Below, one piece after another: positions 33,411-41,896 of a stretch of 55,692 nucleotides of DNA. The stretch is taken from assembly GCA_938041435.1 (NCBI GenBank), contig CALISR010000018.1, positions 1 to 55,692 of the forward strand, in the 5' to 3' direction. The first letter of the stretch is position 1. The number at the start of each line of letters is the position of its first letter. The notes beneath the pieces are model-generated. The model was not told where the DNA came from, searched no databases, and saw only the letters and a program-made list of their open reading frames with translations. This DNA comes from an uncultured Candidatus Saccharibacteria bacterium. Lineage in GTDB: Bacteria; Patescibacteriota; Saccharimonadia; Saccharimonadales; Saccharimonadaceae. The translations under genes and the position numbers were made by a program.

Positions 33411-35132
33411 CTATACCTTGCGACAAGCTCCGCAATGGTTACCCAGTGTAGCAAGCAATTGGCTTGTCGTCAAGCGCTGCTGCTTGCCCGTCCGGCGGTC
33501 TACGACTTCCCACTCCTCTGCCTCGAGCAGCCGATCGCTCACCGTGACGCGGGTTGGCATCCCTAGGAGTTCTGCGTCGGCAAATTTCTCCCCGGGGCGG
33601 GCGGCGCGGTCATCATACAGCACGCTGATGCCAGCTTGCTGCAGTGTGCCGTAGAGCTTATCTGCCGCCGCGACCGATTCCTTGCCAATCTGCACCAGGT
33701 GCACGCGGGCTGGGGCTACTTCCTCTGGCCACACCAGGCCTTTGTCGTCGGCGAATTTCTCTACAATCACGCCCATCACGCGGGTGATGCCAATGCCATA
33801 GCTACCCATGTAGGCGTGGTGCTGGCGGCCGTCCTCACCGGTAAAAACAAGGCCCATCTCCTCTGATTTTTGGGTGCCGAAGTTGAAGATATTGCCCACC
33901 TCGGCCGTGCGACGTTTTTGGTAGACTTCGCCAGTCTCAGGCGAAATATCACCTTCTTTCGCGAGTTTAATCTCGACGAACTCGCTTGGTCGCGGTATAT
34001 CACGACCCCAGTTAGCGTTGTAGGCATGTTGGCCAGTTTTATTGGCACCAGTTTCAAAGTTCACCATATCTTCACATGAATCATCGACAAACAGCCGCAC
34101 ATTCTCAGGTAGATTATACAACCCAGCAAAGCCGAGCTTTGCCCCTGTTACTGCCTCAATCTGCTCGCCATCCGCCAGGCGTAGCCATGGTACGTTCGCC
34201 ACCGCCTTGAGCTTATCTTCGTTAATTTCATAGTCACTTCGTACGACCGCCAGCAACATACCATCTGGCGAATCGTACAACATCGACTTAGTGCTAGCTG
34301 TGCGCGGAATGTCCAGCGCTTTCGTCAGCGCCTCTGCGCCGATAATATTTTCGTCGTCTAACATGCCTAATGGTTTCATGACAGCACCAGCATCCGGGTT
34401 CGGCGTTGCACGCACTGGTGCAACTTCGGCGTTATAGGCAACATTCGTACTTGGCACGATGAAAATATCGTCCTCACCCGCCGCGCAAATCGTCTGGAAT
34501 TCGTGGCTAAACTTAGTAAAGGCCCCACCGCTGGCAAAGGTAACATAGGTGTCGTCCCCCAGGCCAAAGCGGTGGTAGCAGCGCTTATAGGCCTCGATAA
34601 CCGCTTGGTAGTAGGCGTCCAAATCTTCCTTACTGGCATGGATGCTATACATATCCTTCATGATAAACTCACGCCCACGCATGATACCGCTCTTGGCGCG
34701 CAGCTCGTTGCGGAGTTTGTTCTGGAATTGGTAAACGCTGATAGGCAGGTCTTTGTAGCTCTTCAGGTAACTGCGCAGCAGCTCAATAATCGGCTCCTCG
34801 TGCGTCCAGCCAAAGCCAACCTCGGTGCCATCCTGCAGGTGCGACTTAAACCACACGTCCACCAGCTCATCACTCCAGCGGCCGGTCTCCTGCCAGAGTT
34901 CCTGGCGCTGCAGGGTGCTCATCAGCAGCTCCTGGCTGCTAACGCGGTTCATTTCTTCGCGGACGATTTGCTTGATATTCTCGAGCACGGCCAAGCCCAG
35001 CGGCGTGTAGGAATAGACGCCGGCCATCGTCTTGTGCACGTAGCCAGCGCGAATCAGCAGCTGAGCGTTGTGCGCCACCTCATCGGCGGGGGCTTGTTTG
35101 CGGGTACGGGTAAAGGTGTGTGATAATCGCAT
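33411..35132 (-). CDS. proS: Prolyl-tRNA synthetase
   Basis: Charges tRNA-Pro. At 573 residues this is the bacterial type with the editing (INS) domain inserted between motifs 2 and 3 (about 225-380). The N-terminal M-R-L-S-H-T-F-T-R-T-R-K, class II motif 1 and motif 2 (FQNKLRNELRAKSGIMRGREF) and a C-terminal anticodon-binding domain are all present. TACTAT with a TGC extension (35143-35148) is ten bases before the ATG, with AAGGA in between; the leader would be only a few bases long. Confidence 0.96.
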   Translation of the reverse strand: MRLSHTFTRTRKQAPADEVAHNAQLLIRAGYVHKTMAGVYSYTPLGLAVLENIKQIVREEMNRVSSQELLMSTLQRQELWQETGRWSDELVDVWFKSHLQDGTEVGFGWTHEEPIIELLRSYLKSYKDLPISVYQFQNKLRNELRAKSGIMRGREFIMKDMYSIHASKEDLDAYYQAVIEAYKRCYHRFGLGDDTYVTFASGGAFTKFSHEFQTICAAGEDDIFIVPSTNVAYNAEVAPVRATPNPDAGAVMKPLGMLDDENIIGAEALTKALDIPRTASTKSMLYDSPDGMLLAVVRSDYEINEDKLKAVANVPWLRLADGEQIEAVTGAKLGFAGLYNLPENVRLFVDDSCEDMVNFETGANKTGQHAYNANWGRDIPRPSEFVEIKLAKEGDISPETGEVYQKRRTAEVGNIFNFGTQKSEEMGLVFTGEDGRQHHAYMGSYGIGITRVMGVIVEKFADDKGLVWPEEVAPARVHLVQIGKESVAAADKLYGTLQQAGISVLYDDRAARPGEKFADAELLGMPTRVTVSDRLLEAEEWEVVDRRTGKQQRLTTSQLLATLGNHCGACRKV

Positions 35133-35165
35133 AATCCTTCTTATAGTAGCATATTTTGTGCAATG

Positions 35166-35963
35166 CTACCCCACCATAAAGACAAACATCGCCAGGAATG
35201 CAATCGCATTCTTGAGCATATGAATGAGAATGCCGGGCCATATTGTACCAGTCGTATGACGCAGCGCCACCAGCACGATGCTGAGCATCGCGACATCAAT
35301 GCCGACATTGAGCTGGCCATGTACATAACCAAAGAGCCCACTCACCACTACTGCAATAAGCCACACTGGCATGTGCGCAGCATGGAGTTTGCTATACAAA
35401 TAACCACGAAACACCAGCTCCTCGGCCACTGGTGCTACCACCACCAACATTGCAAAGGCGAGCAAGCGCTCTGCGCCATAGAGCTGCTGGTAGCCGAGGT
35501 TCTGCGCCTGAGTCGCATCAAAGCCAGGCAACCACTGCTTGGCCGCCGCCAGCGCAATCATCGATAGCACGACATAGATAATAAAGCCCACCAGCGCCCA
35601 ACCAAAGTCGCGCCATTGCAGCGAGCGCCGCCACCCAAGCTGCTGCCAGGTGGTGCGAAAGCTCGCTGGCACCTTGGGCCGTGCGCGCCACACCAGCCAT
35701 GGTAGGCCGATCAGCAGCGTCAGCGCCACCACATAAACTGCTGTTTGCATTATAATAAGCGGCAAGACCGGCACCGACTCTTGGCCATGAAAGAGAAGGT
35801 AGAGTATTGCACTACAGAGTAACCCTGCCCCCATAAAGCTCAGCCAGACCCACAGCGGCCAACCGAGCCACGAGGCAACGCGCAGCAGGCTCTGGCGTGG
35901 CGTGAGCGGCGTTTTGGACCGAGATGAGTGAGCGGCTTTGGGTCGGAGAGCAACACGTATCAT
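35166..35963 (-). CDS. CPBP (CAAX/Abi) family intramembrane protease
   Basis: Integral membrane glutamic-type protease of the CPBP family. The 265-residue protein has about seven hydrophobic segments and the full set of motifs: EExxxR in V-A-E-E-L-V-F-R-G (Glu 181-182, Arg 186), a His in F-G-Y-V-H-G (215), and H-x-x-x-N near 248-252. Bacterial members process peptides or bacteriocin-related proteins, or act in immunity; the substrate is unknown. It sits between the rseP-like protease and proS on the same strand. Confidence 0.88.
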   Translation of the reverse strand: MIRVALRPKAAHSSRSKTPLTPRQSLLRVASWLGWPLWVWLSFMGAGLLCSAILYLLFHGQESVPVLPLIIMQTAVYVVALTLLIGLPWLVWRARPKVPASFRTTWQQLGWRRSLQWRDFGWALVGFIIYVVLSMIALAAAKQWLPGFDATQAQNLGYQQLYGAERLLAFAMLVVVAPVAEELVFRGYLYSKLHAAHMPVWLIAVVVSGLFGYVHGQLNVGIDVAMLSIVLVALRHTTGTIWPGILIHMLKNAIAFLAMFVFMVG

Positions 35964-36069
35964 GAAGTGAGTTCCTTATGCATTACCATTGCGTGATTGA
36001 GCAACCACACCTCCCTGCGCTGCAACCCTCCACGATAACGCTCTGCCCTGCTACACTGCTTAGCCTGCA

Positions 36070-37236
36070 TCAGTGCACCAACTTCCCGATATCAGCAATC
36101 GTCACGAGCACAATTAAGCCAAGCAAGCACAAGAAGCCAGCTGCTTGGATATTCTCTTCCATCTGCTTGCTGAGTGGCTTGCGCAGCAGGCGGAAGATCG
36201 CCATCACTGTCCAGCGACCACCATCGAGCGCTGGAATAGGCAAGATATTCATCACTGCCAGCGATAGCGCAATGATCGCTGTCAGCAGCAGTACATGCAC
36301 CACGCCAGCCTGCCCCGCTGCTGGGAAGATAATGGCAAAGATCCCTACCGGGCCAGCCACGGCATTGCCCACCTGTGATAAGTTTTGCTTGGCCTGCTGG
36401 CTCGTCGCGCTGTCGCTACTAAACTGCTGCACGAGGCCGGTGGCAAGGTTTACCACCATATCACCCAGGCCCTGGAGCGTCACTCTAGTAAGCTGCGCTG
36501 TTGTCACGACACCCACAATCGGTGCTGACCAGGTGGCACGAATTGTATCTTGCTGCTTGGTAAGCTCTGCCCCCAGGTAGCCTTTGCGGTCAGGGTTATC
36601 TTTGCGTAGCGCCACCATGGCAGTGGCTTGCTTATCACCGCGGGAGTACACCACAGGCACAGTTTCGCCCTTGTGCTGGCTGGCAAAGTGCGCGAGGTCG
36701 GTTGTGCTGCGCACCGTTTGCCCAGCTAGTTGGCTAATTGCATCACCCTGGCGGAGGCCTGCCTTGGCGGCGGGCAAGCCAGGAGTAAGTGTGCCCAGCT
36801 GCACCGGGTGGTTGCTCACCACTGCATCGCTCGGTAGGTAAAATTGGTTGTCGATCATCTTGGGCAGGCCCACCCAGGCGAGGCCAGTAAGGAGCACCAC
36901 CGCAGTCAGCCAGTTGACGGCCACGCCAGCCAGCAAGATCTTGGTCTTTTGCCAAAAGGTCGCTGCGCCATAATCACCAGGCTGATCGGCCGCATCGTGC
37001 TCGCCCTGCAGCTTAACGAAGCCACCCAGCGGCAGCCAGTTGAGCGAGAAGCGGACGTTCTCACCCAGAATACTTTTTTTGATCACTTTGCTATAAGCCC
37101 GCGGTGGGAAGCCAATGCCAAATTCCTCCACCACCACACCATTGCGCCGCGCCACAATGCCATGACCTAGCTCGTGCGTTGCTACCAGCAGCGTCAGTGC
37201 GATGACTCCAATGATAATACCTATGACTATCTCCAT
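36070..37236 (-). CDS. rseP: RseP-like site-2 membrane metalloprotease (M50B)
   Basis: Cleaves membrane-spanning substrates such as anti-sigma factors or signal-peptide remnants. The 388-residue protein has the zinc motif HELGH (21-25) in its first membrane segment, one PDZ-like domain (about 115-200) and the second active-site motif N-I-L-P-I-P-A-L-D-G-G-R-W near the C-terminus. Four membrane segments are expected. It lies between uppS and the CPBP protease; in many bacteria rseP lies between dxr and proS, but dxr and cdsA are absent here. Confidence 0.93.
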   Translation of the reverse strand: MEIVIGIIIGVIALTLLVATHELGHGIVARRNGVVVEEFGIGFPPRAYSKVIKKSILGENVRFSLNWLPLGGFVKLQGEHDAADQPGDYGAATFWQKTKILLAGVAVNWLTAVVLLTGLAWVGLPKMIDNQFYLPSDAVVSNHPVQLGTLTPGLPAAKAGLRQGDAISQLAGQTVRSTTDLAHFASQHKGETVPVVYSRGDKQATAMVALRKDNPDRKGYLGAELTKQQDTIRATWSAPIVGVVTTAQLTRVTLQGLGDMVVNLATGLVQQFSSDSATSQQAKQNLSQVGNAVAGPVGIFAIIFPAAGQAGVVHVLLLTAIIALSLAVMNILPIPALDGGRWTVMAIFRLLRKPLSKQMEENIQAAGFLCLLGLIVLVTIADIGKLVH

Positions 37237-37248
37237 ATTCCTCCTTCG

Positions 37249-37944
37249 TTATCCTCCAAAGCGTCGCTGCCGCCGGGCATACTCGGCCAGCAAAGCATCG
37301 ACGTCGGCGTGCGTCATATCTGGCCACGGCTTATCCAAGAACAGCAGCTCGCTATATGCGCTGCGCCACAGCATGAAGTTGCTCAGCCGCTGCTCACCAC
37401 TGGTACGAACGATCAAATCACACGGCGGCACATCTGGTGTATACAAAAATTGCTCAAAGATCTGGGCCGTTACCTTCTTGTGGACAGAAAGCGTTTTGCG
37501 CAAGCGATTGACCGCGTCGATGATCTCCTGCTGCCCACCATAATTAAACGACAGAACCATCGTACCCTGCTGCAAATCCTTGGTGGCAGCCTCGGCAGCA
37601 TCGATCGCCTTCTTGACCCGCCGGCTCAGGCGCAGGCGCGTCCCCGCCACGCGGATGCGCACCCCATGCTCGATGAAGATCGGCAGATCTTGGTCGAGCA
37701 TCGTCACCAGCAGGTTCATCAAGTGCTTGACCTCTGGGCCACTGCGGTGCCAGTTCTCGGTGCTAAAGATATAGGCGCTAACGTAGGGCACACCTCGCTT
37801 GATGGTAGTAAGGGCAATATCGCGCAGCTTCTCGTAGCCAGCACTGTGCCCCTCTTGGGCAGAGAGGCCACGCTGCTTAGCCCAGCGCCGGTTGCCATCA
37901 ACAATGTAGCCCACATGCTGTGGCAAGTGCGTGGTAGTGCTCAT
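37249..37944 (-). CDS. uppS: Isoprenyl transferase (undecaprenyl diphosphate synthase)
   Basis: cis-Prenyltransferase making the polyprenyl carrier lipid. From ATG 37944 it has 231 residues, with the substrate-binding V-D-G-N-R-R-W-A motif (Asp near 16), S-A-Y-I-F-S-T-E-N-W, and D-L-I-V-R-T-S-G-E-Q-R-L-S-N-F towards the C-terminus. I chose 37944 because GGAG lies about eight bases upstream; ATGs at 37956 and 37965 lack a site. It follows frr and precedes rseP. Since the MEP-pathway gene dxr is missing from this block, the isoprenoid precursors may come from elsewhere. Confidence 0.95.
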   Translation of the reverse strand: MSTTTHLPQHVGYIVDGNRRWAKQRGLSAQEGHSAGYEKLRDIALTTIKRGVPYVSAYIFSTENWHRSGPEVKHLMNLLVTMLDQDLPIFIEHGVRIRVAGTRLRLSRRVKKAIDAAEAATKDLQQGTMVLSFNYGGQQEIIDAVNRLRKTLSVHKKVTAQIFEQFLYTPDVPPCDLIVRTSGEQRLSNFMLWRSAYSELLFLDKPWPDMTHADVDALLAEYARRQRRFGG

Positions 37945-37996
37945 GCGCGACTCCATGATAGGCATTTGGTTGCGTGCGTCAGCAGAGAGCGCGTCA

Positions 37997-38551
37997 TTAA
38001 ATCGTCAAAATATCCTTCTCTTTAGCGGCAAAGGCGGCTTCTATCGTGGCTTGGTGCTGCGCCATGAGGCGATCGATCTCCTTCTCCACTGCCTTCACAT
38101 CATCTTCACTCAGCTCCTTGGCTTCTTTGCGGCGTTTAGCGTCCTTCAGGGCGTCTTGACGTACCCCACGCAGCGCAATGCGCGCTTCTTCTACCTTCTC
38201 GCTAGCTTGCTTGACCAGTTGCTTGCGGCGCTCCTCCGTCAGTGGTGGCACTGGCACGCGGACGACGTGGCCATCATCGCTCGGGTTGAGGCCAAGCGCT
38301 TGATCGGCTCGGATGGCGCTAGCAATCTTTTGCAAATTAGCTGGGTCAAATGGCGTAATCTGCAGCAGCGTCGCCTCTGGTGCCGTCACGTTGGCCACTT
38401 GGTTGAGTGGCATACTGGTGCCATACGCCTCGACCATAACGCCATCCAGCATACTGGCGTGAGCCCGGCCGGTGCGGATCTTCCCCAGGCGCTCCTCCAG
38501 GTGCTCTAGCACGTGGTTCATCTTTTCTTCGTAGGGGGTGGTATCAAACAT
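37997..38551 (-). CDS. frr: Ribosome recycling factor
   Basis: Splits post-termination ribosomes together with EF-G. The 184-residue protein is the normal length, with the three-helix-bundle sequence including V-L-E-H-L-E-E-R-L-G-K-I-R-T-G-R-A and the C-terminal D-D-V-K-A-V-E-K-E-I-D segment. TACAAT upstream and AGAAGGAGAT before the ATG give it its own promoter and a good ribosome-binding site, separated from tsf by a 450-bp gap containing a large hairpin. Confidence 0.96.
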   Translation of the reverse strand: MFDTTPYEEKMNHVLEHLEERLGKIRTGRAHASMLDGVMVEAYGTSMPLNQVANVTAPEATLLQITPFDPANLQKIASAIRADQALGLNPSDDGHVVRVPVPPLTEERRKQLVKQASEKVEEARIALRGVRQDALKDAKRRKEAKELSEDDVKAVEKEIDRLMAQHQATIEAAFAAKEKDILTI

Positions 38552-38731
38552 CGCGATCTCCTTCTTGGTTTTCCTTTATTGTACCATTATTTGCCAGGGC
38601 GTGAGGAGAGTTTGCAGAAAAATAGCCGGCATTGTTGCTTGCGCTTACTCGATGAGATCCTATTTGGGTGAAGTGCCTCTCGGTCATTGCTCATCTCGGC
38701 CTTAATTCATAATCCTAGAATCGGTACAGCA

Positions 38732-38851
38732 CCTTCACGGGCAAGCTCACTGCACAAGAAAATATATGGAGGCCAGCAAATACGCGAACGGGTAAGCTCC
38801 TCGCGGCATCTGGCCGGAACATTTTCGGTGTAGTGAGCTTGCCCGTGAGGG
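38732..38851. ncRNA. 120-nt long imperfect hairpin (structured RNA or mobile element candidate)
   Basis: Outer arms of 20 bp (38732-38751 and 38832-38851, one G-U type mismatch) are followed inward by further pairing: GCAC/GTGT, GAAAAT/ATTTTC, GGCCAG/CTGGCC (38771-38776 with 38810-38815) and CGCGA/TCGCG (38783-38787 with 38801-38805). The apical loop repeats the arm sequence (ACGGGTAAGCTC versus ACGGGCAAGCTC). No T-tract follows on either strand. It lies where pyrH is usually found between tsf and frr. It does not show SRP, 6S, tmRNA or RNase P signatures. Strand cannot be decided. Confidence 0.5.
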
Positions 38852-38952
38852 CATACAAAAAGCTATGAAGTACCAGTGGTTATCACCATCTCTTCTGCAC
38901 TCCACCCACATAGCGCAGTCGATAGGGGAAGGTACGGATGAAGCCACAAAAA

Positions 38953-38983
38953 AGCGAGTGGCATACATTTCGTGCCACTCGCT
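38953..38983 (-). terminator. tsf terminator
   Basis: An 11-bp perfect stem (AGCGAGTGGCA and its complement) with a 9-nt loop; the minus strand continues with TTTTTTG. It lies 24 bp past the tsf stop codon. Confidence 0.9.
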
Positions 38984-39007
38984 GCGCAAAAGCTTACTCT
39001 CTCGCGA

Positions 39008-39604
39008 CTACTCTGTCACGCCCAGCTCAATCCGCTTAAACTGGCTAACGCGGACATTCTCACCGCGCAGTGCCACCTGCTCTTTGATGAGCTGGCCAAC
39101 GGTCTTGCTGTCGTCGAGCACAAAGGCTTGCTCGGCCAAGACCTGCTCGGCGAAGTGCTTCTTGAGCTGCCCTTCGACGATTTGGTCGCGCATTGCCTCA
39201 GGCTTGCTTGCCAAAGCATCGCTGGTGAGAAACTCCTGCTTCTTGGCGTCGTACACCTCAGCTGGGATGTCGTCCATCGTGGCATAGCGCGGGTTCATCG
39301 CAGCAACCTGCATAGCAATCTGGTGCGCAAACTCCTTAAATTCAGGCAAGCGAGCTACAAAATCTGTCTCGCAGTTGACCTCGACTACCACACCGATCCG
39401 GCCACTGTGGACATAGCTCTCAATCAACCCTTCGCGGGTCTCGCGGTCGCCCTTTTTCTCCGCTTTGGTCAGGCCCTTTTTGCGCAAAGCATTAAGCGCA
39501 GAGTCGAAGTCACCTTCGGCCTCCACCAGCGCCTTCTTGGCATCGGTCAGGCCAATACCAGTTAACTCCTTGAGCTTCTTGATGTCATCAATCGTCACCG
39601 CCAT
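39008..39604 (-). CDS. tsf: Elongation factor Ts
   Basis: Nucleotide-exchange factor for EF-Tu. The 198-residue protein begins with the UBA-like domain (T-G-I-G-L-T-D-A-K-K-A-L), followed by the core with V-E-V-N-C-E-T-D-F-V-A-R and the C-terminal conserved L-A-E-Q-A-F-V type segment. This is the short form with a reduced second core subdomain. GGAGGAGAAC precedes the ATG; the gap to rpsB is two bases. A strong terminator follows. Confidence 0.96.
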   Translation of the reverse strand: MAVTIDDIKKLKELTGIGLTDAKKALVEAEGDFDSALNALRKKGLTKAEKKGDRETREGLIESYVHSGRIGVVVEVNCETDFVARLPEFKEFAHQIAMQVAAMNPRYATMDDIPAEVYDAKKQEFLTSDALASKPEAMRDQIVEGQLKKHFAEQVLAEQAFVLDDSKTVGQLIKEQVALRGENVRVSQFKRIELGVTE

Positions 39605-39606
39605 GG

Positions 39607-40308
39607 TTAGTTCTCCTCCTTCGTTGCCTTGCCCTCGTTGACTGCTGCACTGAAGTAATCGAGCATCATCTGCAGGCTCTTAATCGCATCATCGTTGGCG
39701 GGAATAGGATAATCAACCAAGTCGGGGTTGGCGTTGGTGTCAACAATACCGATCACCGGCACACCGAGCGTCTTGGCCTCGCACAGGGCGTTGCTATCGG
39801 CCAAGATATCGAGCACTAGCACCAGGCCAGGCTTGCCATTGAGGTCTTTGATACCACCGTATTTGAAGTTGAGGCTGTCGATCTCTTCTTGGTAGCGCTG
39901 GACTTCCAGCTTGTTGTAGCGCTTCTCAAGGTCGCCACTAGCCATGCGGCGCTCCAAGTCCTTGAGCTTCTTGATCTGCGCAGTGGTGGTCGTCACATTA
40001 GTGAGCATCCCGCCGACCCAGCGGTTGGTAACATACGGCTGGCCAACTGCCTCGGCAGCTTGGCGCGTGATGTCCTTTGCCTGCTTCTTAGTACCGACGA
40101 AGAGGACTTGCTTGCCGCTTGCCACTGTCTTGCTAATAATGGGCAGCGCCACATTTAGTGCCTCGACCGTCTTGGCCAGGTCGATGATGTGGCTATCTTG
40201 CCGCTTGCTATGAATATATGGTGCCATCTTCGGATGCCACCGGCTGGTCTTGTGCCCAAAATGAGCACCGGCTTCAAACAAAGCCTTGATATCTGCCTGC
40301 ACGGCCAT
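39607..40308 (-). CDS. rpsB: 30S ribosomal protein S2
   Basis: Small-subunit ribosomal protein uS2, 233 residues. It shows the characteristic F-E-A-G-A-H-F-G-H-K-T-S-R-W-H-P-K-M segment, F-V-G-T-K-K-Q-A and V-P-V-I-G-I-V-D-T-N-A-N-P. It heads the rpsB-tsf operon, with AAAGGAG before the ATG. Its promoter (40390-40418) overlaps the end of the upstream hypothetical gene, and a leader hairpin (40333-40359) may serve autoregulation. Confidence 0.97.
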   Translation of the reverse strand: MAVQADIKALFEAGAHFGHKTSRWHPKMAPYIHSKRQDSHIIDLAKTVEALNVALPIISKTVASGKQVLFVGTKKQAKDITRQAAEAVGQPYVTNRWVGGMLTNVTTTTAQIKKLKDLERRMASGDLEKRYNKLEVQRYQEEIDSLNFKYGGIKDLNGKPGLVLVLDILADSNALCEAKTLGVPVIGIVDTNANPDLVDYPIPANDDAIKSLQMMLDYFSAAVNEGKATKEEN

Positions 40309-40332
40309 ATCGCATTACTCCTTTTTGCCTTG

Positions 40333-40359
40333 CCCCACACGGTATGGAGTGGTGTGGAG
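40333..40359 (-). promoter_or_regulatory. rpsB leader hairpin
   Basis: On the minus strand CTCCACAC pairs with GTGTGGGG (one G-U) around an 11-nt loop, between the transcription start and the ribosome-binding site. S2 represses its own leader in other bacteria; use of this hairpin for that is inference. Confidence 0.45.
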
Positions 40360-40389
40360 CTGTGTCGTTATGGTTGGTTACAGTGTTGT

Positions 40390-40418
40390 AGTATACTAGA
40401 GTATGCGATTTGACGCAA
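40390..40418 (-). promoter_or_regulatory. rpsB promoter
   Basis: TTGCGT (40413-40418), 17-bp spacer, TATACT (40390-40395). It overlaps the last codons of the preceding gene, whose stop codon is at 40396-40398. Confidence 0.7.
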
Positions 40419-41871
40419 GTGCAGCCGCCTCTTCCTGATCGAACCCGCCTACCCATGCCCGCTCACGTGCAGTAAACGCACCTTGCTTTATAGCGTAGAA
40501 TACTTCTCTCTTAGTAGGCTGAGGCAAATATATTTCTCGAATGTACTGACTCGCCGAGATATATCGTTGATCATGTTGAGTATTTTCATCATACATCTCA
40601 CTCATTCCAGGATAGTCTTGACATCGGTTGATGAGCGCTGCCTGCACTGCAGTTAAGCGCAAAGATGTCCCGTCCTTATACTCGAGTACTCCGCCAAACT
40701 GGCCAGGAAGCTCATCGTCACTATCTCCCACAAAGGGAGATGAAGTTTTTCCATACTTATTTATCCGCTCACCGTCACCCATAAACGTAATAGCAGCACT
40801 ACTGCGGGTTCCAAAACGCGACTCACCACCACGCACATTGAGCATAATCATATCCATCACAACATCATCAGGGTCGTAATCGCCAATACCATACCCCTGT
40901 GCTTGCTGATAGTTATACACTTTCTGGAGCTCTTCCTTTGTCAACAAAACTTTATTTTCTACATGTAGATAACCATCGGGTTGTGTCTCATCTGGGATGG
41001 GTACACCAAAGATCGGTTGCTCTCCTTCGCCAACAGTATTAACAAAAAATACTCCTGCCGCCAGTAGTTCACTCCTACTAACCATCTTATTGTATCCTAT
41101 GTCTATATTGTACTCTGTAAGCAATTGCCTATCGTCCGGTGACTGTGTCGACATTACCCCTGGAATACGTATAGTTCCATATCCATCACGATTTCGACCT
41201 TTTGAACCAATCAGCTGCTGATAGTATTGCACGATCTGTGTCATGACGGCATCTGGTATATATTCACTGTTGATCATTTGCCATGGATATCGATTAGCTT
41301 CTATCCTCTGGTCTATAGCCGCATCAATCATTTTGCGTTCACGCTCCGCAAGAACCTGTTGCACTGTACGAGCCACCTGTGCGTCATCAAACATACCATC
41401 TTGAACTTGCAACCCCTCAATCAACTTCTTTTGCTGTCCAATTGCGCGAGCAATCCTCGTTCGTTGCTGAGGACTCTTGGCAGCGGTCGCTTTGTTTTCT
41501 AGTAGCAATACTCTCTCTTGAACCTGCTGAATCCTTTGCGCATTATCAACATACCCTTGCTGAATCACAGTTTCTATCTCCTGATCAACACACTCGCCCT
41601 GCTGACTCTGATGGATGTATTGCCGTGCTTTCTCCATAAGGCGTGTCATTCCATGAGCAGATAGACTAGGGGCGTCCATCTCATCAGACCACAGCCAACC
41701 CTGTGGTATTTCTAGAGGCCGCTCCTCTGTAGTTGCCTCTTCTTTGTTGACATTACAACCAAGCTCAGCGTTAGAAAGGTGGCCCTCCCTAGGAATGTCC
41801 TGACTGTCTAAATATGTAAAATGAGTAGCTGTCCCTGGTTGCTGGTAATCCTGCTCGGAATATTTGCTCAT
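40396..41871 (-). CDS. Hypothetical protein (491 residues), accessory block
   Basis: I do not recognise the family. No signal peptide or membrane segment. Residues about 75-200 are strongly helical (predicted coiled coil, Gln/Arg-rich); the second half is mixed alpha/beta with V-V-M-D-M-I-M-L-N-V-R-G-G and G-S-A-style turns. Near the C-terminus a segment I-R-E-I-Y-L-P resembles E-E-I-F-V-P in the 814-residue upstream neighbour, suggesting a related domain. It lies 25 bp behind that neighbour and is probably in the same operon. Codon use and base composition look more AT-rich than the housekeeping genes beside it. No good ribosome-binding site is visible close to the ATG. Confidence 0.6.
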   Translation of the reverse strand: MSKYSEQDYQQPGTATHFTYLDSQDIPREGHLSNAELGCNVNKEEATTEERPLEIPQGWLWSDEMDAPSLSAHGMTRLMEKARQYIHQSQQGECVDQEIETVIQQGYVDNAQRIQQVQERVLLLENKATAAKSPQQRTRIARAIGQQKKLIEGLQVQDGMFDDAQVARTVQQVLAERERKMIDAAIDQRIEANRYPWQMINSEYIPDAVMTQIVQYYQQLIGSKGRNRDGYGTIRIPGVMSTQSPDDRQLLTEYNIDIGYNKMVSRSELLAAGVFFVNTVGEGEQPIFGVPIPDETQPDGYLHVENKVLLTKEELQKVYNYQQAQGYGIGDYDPDDVVMDMIMLNVRGGESRFGTRSSAAITFMGDGERINKYGKTSSPFVGDSDDELPGQFGGVLEYKDGTSLRLTAVQAALINRCQDYPGMSEMYDENTQHDQRYISASQYIREIYLPQPTKREVFYAIKQGAFTARERAWVGGFDQEEAAALASNRIL

Positions 41872-41896
41872 ACAAATGATGCTCTTACCTTATTTG

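Noticed and set aside
38747..38989. 80-codon minus-strand frame over the long hairpin
   Set aside because: Covers both the hairpin and the tsf terminator; its sequence is dictated by these structures.
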